A DNA stretch of 55,899 nucleotides from Ruminococcaceae bacterium UBA3818 (GTDB taxonomy: Bacteria; Bacillota; Clostridia; Oscillospirales; Ruminococcaceae). Made by a program: the position numbers and the translations under genes. Every line of letters starts with the position of its first letter. Within the stretch, counting starts at the first letter, position 1. Shown piece after piece: positions 25,501 through 33,001 of this stretch. The stretch covers positions 181-56,079 of the forward strand of contig DFDW01000024.1 of the NCBI GenBank assembly GCA_002369315.1. The letters run 5' to 3'. Below the pieces are notes generated by a model. That model was not told where the DNA came from. It worked only from the letters and a program-made list of their open reading frames with translations, and ran no database searches.

Positions 25501-26011
25501 TCAGCGTAATGCTGTCCCCCACCCGGAAAGAAACGCCCGAAATCGCTTCCGTAGCCTCTACCACGCATTCGCTCGGAGACTGCGGGAACCGACCCTCCAG
25601 CAAAAGAGGGACATTCATTATATCTTTTTCTCCTGCCTGCAGACTGTCAAAATCGTAACCCATGACTTTGACGACCCCGCTGTCTCCTTCCACCTCCAGC
25701 ACCGTATCCACCCAGTGTCCCGGCGCCACCGCCTGTACTCCGTCTATCTCCCGCAAGGCCTGCACATCATCATCCGTAAATCCCAGCGTGGAGACCAGAC
25801 GAAAATCGCTGAGATTCTGATCGTTAAAATACGTATCGGCCGTCAGCTTCATATCCGGTCCGGAAACAGTTAGTCCCGCGAAAAATCCAACGCCGATGGC
25901 TACAATGGAAAAAATGGACAGAAAACGATTTTTGGTTTTGAATATTTCCCGGAAAATATCTTTTACAAAAGCATTTTTGCTGCGTTTATTCCGTTTTTGA
26001 TGCGTTACCAC
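22517..26011 (-). CDS. FtsX-like ABC permease with long extracytoplasmic coiled coil
   Basis: 1164 residues. The order is: a membrane helix at about 30-50 (RFLSIFSIVAIGVGFFAGL); a MacB-like outer domain; a long charged coiled-coil region (about 270-630) with repeated LDDG/LADG units; an FtsX domain (about 650-770, TLKALGYRSGAVASKF); a second N-terminal helix (about 830); another outer domain; and a second FtsX domain (about 1030-1163, TIKVLGFHDKEVSAYI). It is a type VII (mechanotransmission) ABC permease, working with the ATPase just upstream and probably the DUF4349 lipoprotein. The GTG start overlaps the ATPase stop by seven bases and follows GGTGGAGG. The substrate is unknown; lipoprotein or peptide handling or envelope stress are guesses. 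Confidence 0.9.
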   Translation of the reverse strand: MVTHQKRNKRSKNAFVKDIFREIFKTKNRFLSIFSIVAIGVGFFAGLTVSGPDMKLTADTYFNDQNLSDFRLVSTLGFTDDDVQALREIDGVQAVAPGHWVDTVLEVEGDSGVVKVMGYDFDSLQAGEKDIMNVPLLLEGRFPQSPSECVVEATEAISGVSFRVGDSITLTSGKADVDLTDTLSGNRFTIVGIVQSPLYISINRGTSTIGSGKVNAFIMVPNEAFLEDCYTEIYLRADGVETLPSYSQEYRRQILSLTPSLEELGEERAQIRLEEVRKEEGEKIADAQKELDDGIVTQQKELSDARQELEDARKELEDGEKELADATQEYYDSIAEAEEQIAQARQELNDGEKEYLSGLQEYEKGEANYEKALADTLPQLEAAEKTLAQKEQELSQGQAQYDQVRALVPSEETVSSILADPSANPAGTARVVGQLSALAQADASQGWAGDLADYLSNPAGMTQQGNAYHLAVIRQVNSELAQNEADLADGWTQLNAGKQQILQGRQQLDDVGRQLDDAYEQLKAARAKLDDGWAQLAEKEQKFQDGKEEGWQEILNARQELADGWQKFADGEKEYEEGKAESDQEIADAQKELDQAKKDLEELKTPEWYVFDRTDYPGHSDFGDDADRISSIAKVFPAFFLLVAALVCLTTMTRMVEEQRTQIGTLKALGYRSGAVASKFLVYALVATIAGSITGLAVGMYLFPTIIYNAYGILYTMIPARTPFWLGTAAASTFAAAVTVLVTVLFSCGHAMKEQPALLMRPKAPQAGKRVLLERIGFLWNRLSFSYKVTFRNLFRYKKRMLMTVVGIAGCSALMVTGFGMYDSIRDIVGIQFGELYHYDLTTVLQEDISEQEKDRVETILFDNEQVSQSMYVRQESMTVKSPSGKSYDIYLFVAKDPDRLDDFITLQTRRGKNPLSLSQEGVILTEKMASFLGVEAGDSITVTDTKHQSYTVVINAITEHYTNNYLYMTPQAYEKSFGQAPSYNMVQSVLAQPSEQVQEEISSRLVSSDSVLAVSDTATVKDQFKDMIHSMTYVMLVLIISAGSLAFVVLYNLSNINITERVREIATIKVLGFHDKEVSAYIFRENIFLTLLGAVIGLGLGVLLHHYVVITAETDIVMFGRTIKWASFVYSAALTMAFSFLVNLVMHFKLKKVSMVESLKSIE

Positions 26012-26709
26012 TCAATCGCCTCCACCGGTACGATGTGAATATTTTTTTCCATGGATTCTACCCGCGCATTTTTTATGCGGATGATCCGGTCTGCCATTGG
26101 CGTCAAAGCAGAGTTGTGGGTGATTACCACAACTGTGGTTCCGCTTTTCCGGCAGGCGTCCTGCAGCAGTTTCAAAATACTTTTTCCGGTCAGATAATCC
26201 AACGCGCCGGTTGGCTCATCGCACAAAAGCAGCTTCGGGCGCTTGGCCAGAGCGCGCGCAATGGCTACACGCTGCTGTTCGCCGCCGGAAAGCTGCGCCG
26301 GAAAGTTGTCCAGCCGTCCGCCAAGCCCGACCTCTTTTAGGATCTGGGCCGCATCCACGGGATCCGGGCAAATCTGCGAAGCCAGTTCCACATTTTCCTT
26401 GGCGGTCAAATTCTGTACCAGATTATAAAATTGGAACACAAATCCAATGTCGAGCCGCCGGTACTCGATCAATTCTTTGGCGGAAAAACGGCTGATGTCT
26501 TTTCCGTCTACGATTACGCTGCCTCTGGTGCAGCTGTCCATTCCGCCCAGAATATTCAACACTGTGGTTTTTCCTGCGCCGGACGGTCCGACAATCACGC
26601 AGAATTCTCCTTTTTCAATTTCAAAATTTACACCGTTTGCCGCAGCGATTGTAACCTCGCCCATTTTGTACTCTTTTACTACATCTTTCATCGTTACAAA
26701 AGCAGCCAT
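26005..26709 (-). CDS. ABC transporter ATP-binding protein (LolD/MacB type)
   Basis: 234 residues, a complete ABC ATPase: Walker A GPSGAGKTTVLNILGG, signature LSGGEQQRVAIARAL, Walker B LLLCDEPTGALD, switch His VVITHN. The sequence type matches partners of FtsX-like permeases, and the permease starts seven bases before this stop. The ATG follows GGAGGAG. An extended -10 (TG-G-TATGAT, 26818-26813) about 105 bases upstream is a possible promoter. Confidence 0.95.
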   Translation of the reverse strand: MAAFVTMKDVVKEYKMGEVTIAAANGVNFEIEKGEFCVIVGPSGAGKTTVLNILGGMDSCTRGSVIVDGKDISRFSAKELIEYRRLDIGFVFQFYNLVQNLTAKENVELASQICPDPVDAAQILKEVGLGGRLDNFPAQLSGGEQQRVAIARALAKRPKLLLCDEPTGALDYLTGKSILKLLQDACRKSGTTVVVITHNSALTPMADRIIRIKNARVESMEKNIHIVPVEAIEW

Positions 26710-26884
26710 CGAACTCCTCCTATCAACTCAAAACGTCTGTCTTTTCCCTTTTGGCTGTATTTTCATCTTCTCCTTTTTCTTGCGGAGAGGAACAATCTTC
26801 TCTTTTTATTTTATCATACCACACTTGTTCAAAAATCGATGAATAATCCGTAAAAAATCAAAGAAAAGAGCTGGTCGTCAACGG

Positions 26885-26913
26885 TTGACTTTTGTCGCTA
26901 TTTTTTCTATAAT
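26885..26913 (+). promoter_or_regulatory. guaB promoter
   Basis: TTGACT (26885-26890), 17-base spacer, TATAAT (26908-26913), about 80 bases before the start codon. One mismatch to consensus. No guanine riboswitch features were recognised in the short leader. Confidence 0.8.
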
Positions 26914-26991
26914 ACAAGATAATATCAAAGCAAATTTCAGGATAAAAAAGGATAAGCTGTGTTGTTTCAGCGGATAAGGAGAATGGACGTT

Positions 26992-28497
26992 ATGGCATAT
27001 TTTTATGAAGAACCTTCTCATACTTTTAGTGAGTATCTTCTGGTTCCCGGGTACTCTTCTTCGGAATGTATCCCCAACAATGTCAGTTTGAAGACCCCTA
27101 TTGTCAAATTCAAAAAAGGAGAGGAACCCGCGCTGACCTTGAATACCCCTCTGGTATCTGCGATCATGCAGGCCGTTTCCGGCGAAAAAATGGCGATTGC
27201 TTTGGCGCGTGAAGGCGGTATTTCGTTCATCTACGGTTCTCAGTCGATCGAAGACGAAGCTGCCATGGTTTCCCGTGTAAAAAATTATAAAGCCGGTTTC
27301 GTCCGCAGCGACTCCAATATCCGCCCTGACCAGACCTTAAAAGATATTTTGGATTTAAAGGTCAAAACCGGTCATTCCACCGTTGCCGTAACCGATGACG
27401 GTACCGCTGAAGGCAAGCTGCTGGGCATCGTTACCGGCCGGGATTACCGCGTTAGCCGGATGGATCCTGCTACCAAAGTGTCCGAGTTCATGACGCCTTT
27501 TGAAAACTTGATTTACGCCAAAGAAGGCATTACCCTCAAAGAAGCCAACAATATCATTTGGGATCATAAGCTGAACAGCCTCCCGATTATCGATGAGCAT
27601 CAGCGGCTTGTGTACATGGTGTTCCGCAAAGACTATGATTCGCATAAGGAAAATCCACTGGAACTTTTGGACGCTTCCAAACGTTACGTCGTAGGAGCCG
27701 GTATCAATACCCGCGACTATGAAGAGCGTATTCCCGCCCTGGTCGAGGCCGGCGCAGACGTTTTATGCATCGACTCTTCCGAAGGTTTCTCCGAATGGCA
27801 AAAACGCACCCTGGACTGGACGCGCGCCAAATACGGCGATTCGGTCAAAATCGGCGCCGGAAACGTGGTAGACCGGGAGGGATTCCTGTTCCTGGCTGAG
27901 GCCGGCGCGGACTTTGTAAAAGTCGGTATTGGCGGCGGTTCGATCTGCATTACCCGTGAGCAGAAAGGGATCGGCCGCGGGCAGGCCACCGCTTTGATCG
28001 AAGTTGCGAAAGCCCGGGATGAGTATTATGAAAAGACCGGTATTTATGTACCTGTCTGCTCCGACGGCGGTATTGTTCATGACTACCATGTAACCCTTGC
28101 ACTGGCGATGGGTGCCGACTTTATCATGTTGGGCCGCTATTTCTCCCGGTTCGATGAAAGCCCCACCAACAAAGTTATGATCAACGGCAATTACATGAAA
28201 GAATACTGGGGCGAGGGTTCCAGCCGTGCGAGAAACTGGCAGCGGTATGATTTGGGCGGAGAGGCCAAGCTCTCTTTTGAGGAAGGCGTTGATTCCTATG
28301 TTCCCTATGCAGGTTCTTTGAAAGATAATCTGACCCTCACACTGTATAAAGTCCGCTCCACCATGTGTAACTGCGGCGCCCTCACCATTCCGGAACTGCA
28401 GAAAAAAGCAAAGATCACTTTGGTTTCCGCAACCAGTATCGTAGAAGGCGGCGCGCATGACGTTGTTCTCAAGGACAACAACAAAATCACAAAATAA
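26992..28497 (+). CDS. guaB: IMP dehydrogenase
   Basis: Converts IMP to XMP with NAD, the first committed step of GMP synthesis. About 501 residues. Two CBS domains are inserted in the barrel (about 105-230). The catalytic loop GIGGGSICITREQKGIGRGQ contains the active Cys, and the phosphate-binding VCSDGGIVHDYH and LGRYFSRFDESP follow. The loop reads GGGSICIT rather than the common GPGSICTT, and the protein is of a long clostridial subtype. The ATG at 26992 is chosen because AAGGAGA lies nine bases upstream; the in-frame ATG at 26983 is too close. It is monocistronic. Confidence 0.95.
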   Translation: MAYFYEEPSHTFSEYLLVPGYSSSECIPNNVSLKTPIVKFKKGEEPALTLNTPLVSAIMQAVSGEKMAIALAREGGISFIYGSQSIEDEAAMVSRVKNYKAGFVRSDSNIRPDQTLKDILDLKVKTGHSTVAVTDDGTAEGKLLGIVTGRDYRVSRMDPATKVSEFMTPFENLIYAKEGITLKEANNIIWDHKLNSLPIIDEHQRLVYMVFRKDYDSHKENPLELLDASKRYVVGAGINTRDYEERIPALVEAGADVLCIDSSEGFSEWQKRTLDWTRAKYGDSVKIGAGNVVDREGFLFLAEAGADFVKVGIGGGSICITREQKGIGRGQATALIEVAKARDEYYEKTGIYVPVCSDGGIVHDYHVTLALAMGADFIMLGRYFSRFDESPTNKVMINGNYMKEYWGEGSSRARNWQRYDLGGEAKLSFEEGVDSYVPYAGSLKDNLTLTLYKVRSTMCNCGALTIPELQKKAKITLVSATSIVEGGAHDVVLKDNNKITK

Positions 28498-28548
28498 AGC
28501 TGCTTTTCCGGCAGTTGTTTGATTGTCGAAAAAACGCACGAAATTCTG

Positions 28549-28575
28549 AATCCCCCGCTTTGCCGGGGGATTTTC
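28549..28575 (+). terminator. terminator after guaB
   Basis: Stem AATCCCCCG (28549-28557) with CGGGGGATT (28564-28572), loop CTTTGC, then a short T-rich stretch. The GC core is strong and the T-run modest. Confidence 0.75.
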
Positions 28576-28645
28576 TGCTCTATAACAATGTCCCGTTTCT
28601 TCGTTGGGGCATTTTCATGTCACTGCATTGAGAAGAGGAATAAAT

Positions 28646-29260
28646 ATGGCATCCTGCATGATTCATTTATACACCGGCTGGCTATATGCGCAAAAAAATG
28701 CCCGGCTTTTACGCAATCCCTCCTTTTATCTGGGCTGTGTTATGCCTGACTGCGTAAATGTAGACGGATTCGCTGACAAAGAAACCCGCTGGCGCGCCCA
28801 TGTGCGGGCGAAGGATCTGTCTTTGTGGGAGAAAAACGCAGCTGATTTTTACCACAAAAACCAGGGCGCCACTTCCGATGCTCTTTTGACCGGATATACC
28901 ATACATATTTTAACGGATATCCTTTGGGACCGCTATTTTCATGATTCTGTCTGGTCCCGCGCCCGGGAAATGGAACCGCAGCAGCAAAATGGATTTGCTC
29001 CCGGCTGGGTCGAGTGCTTCCGCTTTGACGGGGAAAGAATGCGCTCTTTATGGTGGCAGGATACCATCCGTCCTTTCCTGGAGCAGGCCCATCCGGAATC
29101 TATCAACGGACTGCCGATTTCATTGGCGGAAGCGTATCGCCGGTACCTTTTATACACATACGAAAACACGCTGCCCTCGGAGCCGCCCCGTATTCTTACA
29201 CTGGACCATATTCGAGCGCTTGGAGAATATTTGGTCCAAGCAGCTGAAAAAATATTCTGA
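28646..29260 (+). CDS. zinc-dependent phospholipase C-like protein
   Basis: 204 residues resembling the zinc-dependent phospholipase C (S1-P1/PLC) superfamily in its short clostridial form. Spaced metal ligands are visible: IHLYTGW, GCVMPDCVNVDG, RWRAHVRAKD, TGYTIHILTDILWDRYFHD. There is no signal peptide, so unlike secreted PLC toxins it should act in the cytosol, and its substrate is unknown. The ATG at 28646 follows AGAGGA. It stands alone between the guaB terminator and its own terminator. Confidence 0.65.
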   Translation: MASCMIHLYTGWLYAQKNARLLRNPSFYLGCVMPDCVNVDGFADKETRWRAHVRAKDLSLWEKNAADFYHKNQGATSDALLTGYTIHILTDILWDRYFHDSVWSRAREMEPQQQNGFAPGWVECFRFDGERMRSLWWQDTIRPFLEQAHPESINGLPISLAEAYRRYLLYTYENTLPSEPPRILTLDHIRALGEYLVQAAEKIF

Positions 29261-29303
29261 CAATAAAAAACAGCCATCTATTCCGGATGGCTGTTTTTTA
29301 TTG
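29261..29303. terminator. intrinsic terminator
   Basis: A perfect 18-base-pair stem (29261-29278 with 29286-29303), seven-base loop, A/T-rich arms that give T-runs in both directions. It is immediately after the phospholipase-like gene. Confidence 0.93.
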
Positions 29304-29362
29304 TCCTTTTGAAAACATTCAATCGCTTTTCGCGGATCTCATGTCCTGCGGCCCCAAAAACT

Positions 29363-29545
29363 TTATTTGTTGGCGGGCTCCCATTTGCAGCGTACAGGAG
29401 AAACGATTGCTTCTTCTTTTTTCAGTTCTTTAAACGCTTTATCAATTTCTTTCCGATCCAGTCCGGACAGTTTTTCCACCTCCCCGGCAGAAACCGGTTT
29501 TCCCGCTTCACGCATGACTTCCAACACTTTTTCTTTTACTTCCAT
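29363..29545 (-). CDS. small winged-helix protein
   Basis: 60 residues, a minimal winged helix-turn-helix: VKEKVLEVMREAGKPVSAGE, VEKLSGLDRKEIDKAFKELK, then the wing EEAIVSPVRCKWEPANK. Similar stand-alone mini-wHTH proteins occur in clostridia and methanogens and are annotated as transcriptional regulators. The ATG is preceded by AGAGGAGG, which argues for a real gene. Targets are unknown. Confidence 0.75.
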   Translation of the reverse strand: MEVKEKVLEVMREAGKPVSAGEVEKLSGLDRKEIDKAFKELKKEEAIVSPVRCKWEPANK

Positions 29546-29731
29546 GACAGAACCTCCTCTGCAATTGCTTTTTGCGGCACCGCCGCGGTCTTTTGCAAAA
29601 TACGATGATTATGCGCGTTCATTATAACATAGCCCATTTGTAAATGCAAATAATTTCCATCACTCTTTTTGGGATTTCTGCCAACAATAATCTCAAGGCA
29701 TTTTTACACCAAAAATTGGAGGCAAACCAAA

Positions 29732-29893
29732 ATGGACTATATGCAGTATTCCCAGGATTTTCAGATCAATGCTTATTTTAATGCTCTTCCGCCCTATGTC
29801 CGGCAAATTATTTTGCAGGCTTTCGGCGAAATCACTACTTTAGGCGAATTGAAAGAATGCGCTGACCACATTATGAACAGCGGACTGTACTGA
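29732..29893 (+). CDS. small conserved hypothetical protein
   Basis: 53 residues, acidic, predicted helical (FNALPPYVRQIILQAFGEIT, then LGELKECADHIMNSG). Short proteins with a 'FxxLPPYVRxxI...TLxELKxCAxxxM' pattern recur in clostridia, without known function. The ATG follows TTGGAGG. It is convergent with the EamA gene, whose stop lies three bases away. Confidence 0.6.
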   Translation: MDYMQYSQDFQINAYFNALPPYVRQIILQAFGEITTLGELKECADHIMNSGLY

Positions 29894-29896
29894 AAT

Positions 29897-30769
29897 TCAT
29901 TCGACTACCGCGCGTTTTCTGGTCAACAGATAAACAGCAATCAAAATCAGTGAGCAGCCTAATAATTTTGTTCCGGACAAGCTTTCCCGCAGGATCAGGA
30001 TACCGCATACCACACTGGTAATCGGCTCAAACATGCTCAAAATCGCGGCGGTAGAAGCACCGGTATACCGGATGCCGACCTGCAGGAATGCGTTTGCCCC
30101 GATTGATACAGACACTGCTACAAGGAACGTAAACACCCACGACAGCGGTGTTAATCCAAAAGTGACCTGATTTGTCATAAGGCCGTACAGGAAAGTATAA
30201 ACCGAAACGAACAGGCAGGTATACAGGGAAAACACCATGGGATGCAGATCCTTAATCCCCCATTTGTCCACCGCCACCATATAAAACGCATAGGTCATGC
30301 CGGACCCCAACGCCAGCAAAATACCGATTAAACTGCCGCTGGCGCCGCCCTGGAAAAAACAGAGGATTCCCGCGCCGGAAATAATCAGCGCAAGGATCTT
30401 CGCGCGGTCGATATGTTCCTTATAGAATAAGAAGCACAAAATCGAAACAAAAGTCGGATAAACGAAATGCAGCGTCGTGGACATTCCGACCGGGATGTAG
30501 TTATAAGACATATTGAGCATCACGGAGGTGACTGTCGACCCAACCAAAGCAATCACGCTGATTTTGCCCAAGATTTTTACCGGGATTTTAATTGAAATTT
30601 TCTTTGCCAGCAAAATCACCAGTATAATCGGGATTGGCAGCAAAGAACGAAACATTGTCATCATCACCGGATTGGAACCATGCGTATATGTATACTTAGC
30701 CATCGTAGGCGTAATTCCATAGATGACGGCGGACAAAATCACCAGGGCAATTCCTTTTGCTCTGTTCAT
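29897..30769 (-). CDS. DMT superfamily EamA transporter
   Basis: 290 residues, about ten membrane helices, two EamA repeats: GIALVILSAVIYGITPTMAK begins the first, and LALGSGMTYAFYMVAVDKWG the second. Substrate unknown. The ATG at 30769 is preferred since AAGGATGG lies eight bases upstream; an ATG four codons earlier overlaps that site. The upstream region is shared with the divergent M23 peptidase gene. Confidence 0.9.
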   Translation of the reverse strand: MNRAKGIALVILSAVIYGITPTMAKYTYTHGSNPVMMTMFRSLLPIPIILVILLAKKISIKIPVKILGKISVIALVGSTVTSVMLNMSYNYIPVGMSTTLHFVYPTFVSILCFLFYKEHIDRAKILALIISGAGILCFFQGGASGSLIGILLALGSGMTYAFYMVAVDKWGIKDLHPMVFSLYTCLFVSVYTFLYGLMTNQVTFGLTPLSWVFTFLVAVSVSIGANAFLQVGIRYTGASTAAILSMFEPITSVVCGILILRESLSGTKLLGCSLILIAVYLLTRKRAVVE

Positions 30770-30847
30770 CTGAATATCCATCCTTTTTTATAAATTCCGT
30801 TCTCCTCCTGCTCAACTCTAAAAGAATCGAACAAAATTATTCTAGCA

Positions 30848-30874
30848 TTGACAAAATCAGAAAACAAGTATAAA
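30848..30874 (+). promoter_or_regulatory. candidate promoter of the M23 peptidase gene
   Basis: TTGACA (30848-30853) with TATAAA (30869-30874) at 15 bases, or TAAATT (30871-30876) at 17. The -35 is perfect, the spacing uncertain. The leader would be about 45 bases. Confidence 0.5.
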
Positions 30875-30923
30875 TTGAGAGTAGATAGAAAAAACGCCTT
30901 TGTTTTCCTGGAGGGACGGATTC

Positions 30924-32315
30924 ATGAAAAAACAGCGAACGTTTTATGCCTTTTTCTGTGCATTTGCCGTTATTCTGCTTTGTATTCCGAGCGTACAGGC
31001 TTCAACGGTATCCGATGCGGCTTTGTATGATAATGGTACCGGATTGGGATTCGGTCCGGGAAGCACTTCTCTTGCGTCGTCCGGCAGCGCAGAAGCCTCG
31101 CAGAGCACGCCGGCCGATTCTGCCGCGTCTTCCCAGCAGCCTGCGGACGCTTCTTCATCCACAAGTTCTTCTCAACCGACAGCAGAGCAGATCGCACAGC
31201 AGGAGCAACAAAACAAGCTGGAGAACTTGAACCAGCAGATTTCCAATCTTCAGCAGCAGCAATCAGCTCTGCAGCAGCAAATCAACCAAACACAAGATCA
31301 AAAAGAAAAGGCTTCCATCCAAAAAGCTAATATTGACAGTCAGCTTTACAGCACCAGCCAACAGATTCAACTGGTCAATCAAAAAATCTCGTTGCTGCAA
31401 AGCAATATTGACGAGGCCAATGAGCAAATCAGCAGTCTGGAGGAAGAAATCGACGGCGAGTATGAAAAATTCAAAAGGCAGATCCGCAGCTCCTATATGG
31501 CGCCGGAATACTCTTTCTTAGAGTATCTGTTTGGTTCAGAAAGTTTTGCCGATTTTTCGGTCCGCATGGAAACAATCAGTCGGATTTCCGAACACGACCA
31601 ATCGGTCATTGATCAGTTGGAAATCCAGATTGAAGATTTGCATGCGCTGCAGGAATCCTTAGCCGCAGATAAAAACGATCTGGAAGGCAGTACTTCTGAG
31701 CTGGAAACGCTGAAAAGCCAGTTGAATACCCAATCCGCCCAAGCCCAGGAATATATCAGCGATATTAACGAGATGGAAAAAGCTTTTCTGGCGGATACCG
31801 CCGCTTTACAGGCTAAACAGAAAGCCATTCAGGCGGAAATCGACCAGATCTATGCCAATCTGCAGTCCACCGGCGAATATCAGGGTGACGGCACCTGGGC
31901 ATGGCCGGTACCCGGATACTCTTATATCTCCTCTCCTTATGGCTACCGCTTCCAGGGAAGGGACTTCCACACTGGCATGGATATTGCCGGCAGCGGTACC
32001 AGCATCTATGGCGCCCGCATCGTAGCCTGCGGCGCAGGAACGGTTGTGAAAGTACAAAACAACGGCAGCAGCGGTTACGGCTTATTCTGCATTATCGACC
32101 ACGGTGGCGGGTATACTACTTTGTATGCCCATACAAGCAGCATTATCGTTTCCGTAGGAGATGTCGTGGAAAAAGGAGAAACCATCGGTTATGTTGGAAA
32201 CTCCGGATGGGTAATTCCCTCTCCTACTCCCGCCAACCCAACAGGCGGCTCCCACTTACATATCGAATTTCGTATCAACGGAGCTCACCAAAATCCTGCC
32301 AATTTCTTATATTAG
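30924..32315 (+). CDS. secreted M23 family peptidoglycan endopeptidase with coiled coil
   Basis: 463 residues. A signal peptide (RTFYAFFCAFAVILLCIPSV, then QAS) is followed by a Ser/Ala/Gln-rich linker, a long coiled coil (about 95-310, LNQQISNLQQQQSALQQQIN) and a C-terminal LytM/M23 domain. Zinc ligands are visible as HTGMD and HLHIE with the Asp in IDHGGGY, so it should be active. The architecture matches EnvC/PcsB-like cell-wall hydrolases, in which the coiled coil regulates activity through an FtsX-type partner. No ftsEX is adjacent, though a different FtsX-like system lies at 22.5-26.7 kb. The ATG at 30924 follows CTGGAGGGA. Confidence 0.92.
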   Translation: MKKQRTFYAFFCAFAVILLCIPSVQASTVSDAALYDNGTGLGFGPGSTSLASSGSAEASQSTPADSAASSQQPADASSSTSSSQPTAEQIAQQEQQNKLENLNQQISNLQQQQSALQQQINQTQDQKEKASIQKANIDSQLYSTSQQIQLVNQKISLLQSNIDEANEQISSLEEEIDGEYEKFKRQIRSSYMAPEYSFLEYLFGSESFADFSVRMETISRISEHDQSVIDQLEIQIEDLHALQESLAADKNDLEGSTSELETLKSQLNTQSAQAQEYISDINEMEKAFLADTAALQAKQKAIQAEIDQIYANLQSTGEYQGDGTWAWPVPGYSYISSPYGYRFQGRDFHTGMDIAGSGTSIYGARIVACGAGTVVKVQNNGSSGYGLFCIIDHGGGYTTLYAHTSSIIVSVGDVVEKGETIGYVGNSGWVIPSPTPANPTGGSHLHIEFRINGAHQNPANFLY

Positions 32316-32328
32316 CCTATAGAACAAC

Positions 32329-32362
32329 ACCGGTATGGCTTTTGCCCATACCGGTAATTTTT
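32329..32362 (+). terminator. terminator after the M23 peptidase gene
   Basis: Stem ACCGGTATGG (32329-32338) with CCATACCGGT (32346-32355), followed by AA and a run of T residues. Confidence 0.9.
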
Positions 32363-32407
32363 TTGCGCAAAACATCTTCCCTGCATTTTAGGTTATTCTG
32401 TTCCATT

Positions 32408-32698
32408 TTATAGTCCTAGCGTTTTGATAAACCTATTGTCGGACGGCTTTCCCATGATATTGTCTTCATGCTGCTTGGAAAGGATGGGATCACGCTTTGT
32501 AATGCGCTGATGCGAATGATATGTAACGCCTCCGCTTTGGCGCGCTCGGCCAGATACCAGTTTACCGCCGTAGTCTTTCCATATCCCATGGGCGCAACAA
32601 TGGCGGTCATGGTGCAGCGAGAGATGGGCCGCAGACTCTCCTGCAGCCGTTCGGATATGTAAATCGTATATGGAGATATAGCCCTTGATCCGGTTCAT
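32408..32698 (-). pseudogene. remnant of a LuxR/MalT-type regulator (ATPase N-terminus)
   Basis: An ATG at 32698 behind CGGAGG opens MNRIKGYISIYDLHI, after which the frame shifts by one base near 32655. The next frame continues SERLQESLRPISRC, then MTAIVAPMGYGKTTAVNWYL and AERAKAEALHIIRIS. This resembles the N-terminal nucleotide-binding part of MalT-like LuxR regulators, including a P-loop-like APMGYGKTT. After 'IRIS' similarity stops and the reading frame ends; the rest of an expected 800-900-residue protein, including the DNA-binding domain, is absent. I regard it as a decayed, truncated gene. Confidence 0.6.
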
Positions 32699-33001
32699 AT
32701 CGAACCTCCGTGAAGATATAATCCAACAGGATATATTGCATACGAATAACCGTAGTTTTTCAAGAATTTGGAGCGATTCCTTCCTGAACGTTTTCTTATG
32801 GGTTTGGCAGAAAAAGCGCCGCAGACTTCTTTCAAAATCTGTGACGTTGGACATGCGAAAAAGGGATGCTACCTTACGGTAACATCCCTTTTATTGCTCG
32901 GTTATTCCATTATTGAGCTACCCTGTTTTCCCACCGACCTTAAAAGCGTTGATTTTACCAATTTCTTGCTTGTTTTCTTATTTCAACGCTCTTAAATTTG
33001 T
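32699..33001. other. gene-free stretch after the regulator remnant
   Basis: No credible coding sequence was found on either strand. The stretch holds the terminator at 32859-32892 and, nearer the CofE-like gene, an inverted repeat AGCGTTGA (32945-32952) / TCAACGCT (32983-32990) with a 30-base loop, extended outward by TTAA on each side. The role of the latter is unclear. Confidence 0.4.
32859..32892. terminator. terminator downstream of the CofE-like gene
   Basis: Stem AAAAGGGATG-c-TACC with GGTA-a-CATCCCTTTT, loop TTAC. The minus strand ends in a T-run suited to the CofE-like gene; the plus strand could also terminate. Confidence 0.85.

Noticed and set aside
28524..28530. Single TGTCGAA (Spo0A-box heptamer) upstream of the phospholipase-like gene
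   Set aside because: One heptamer is expected several times by chance in this length and it lies before the guaB terminator, not at a promoter.
32940..32995. Inverted repeat AGCGTTGA/TCAACGCT near the CofE-like gene stop
   Set aside because: The 30-base loop and lack of a T-run make a terminator unlikely, and no promoter overlaps it; left as unexplained.
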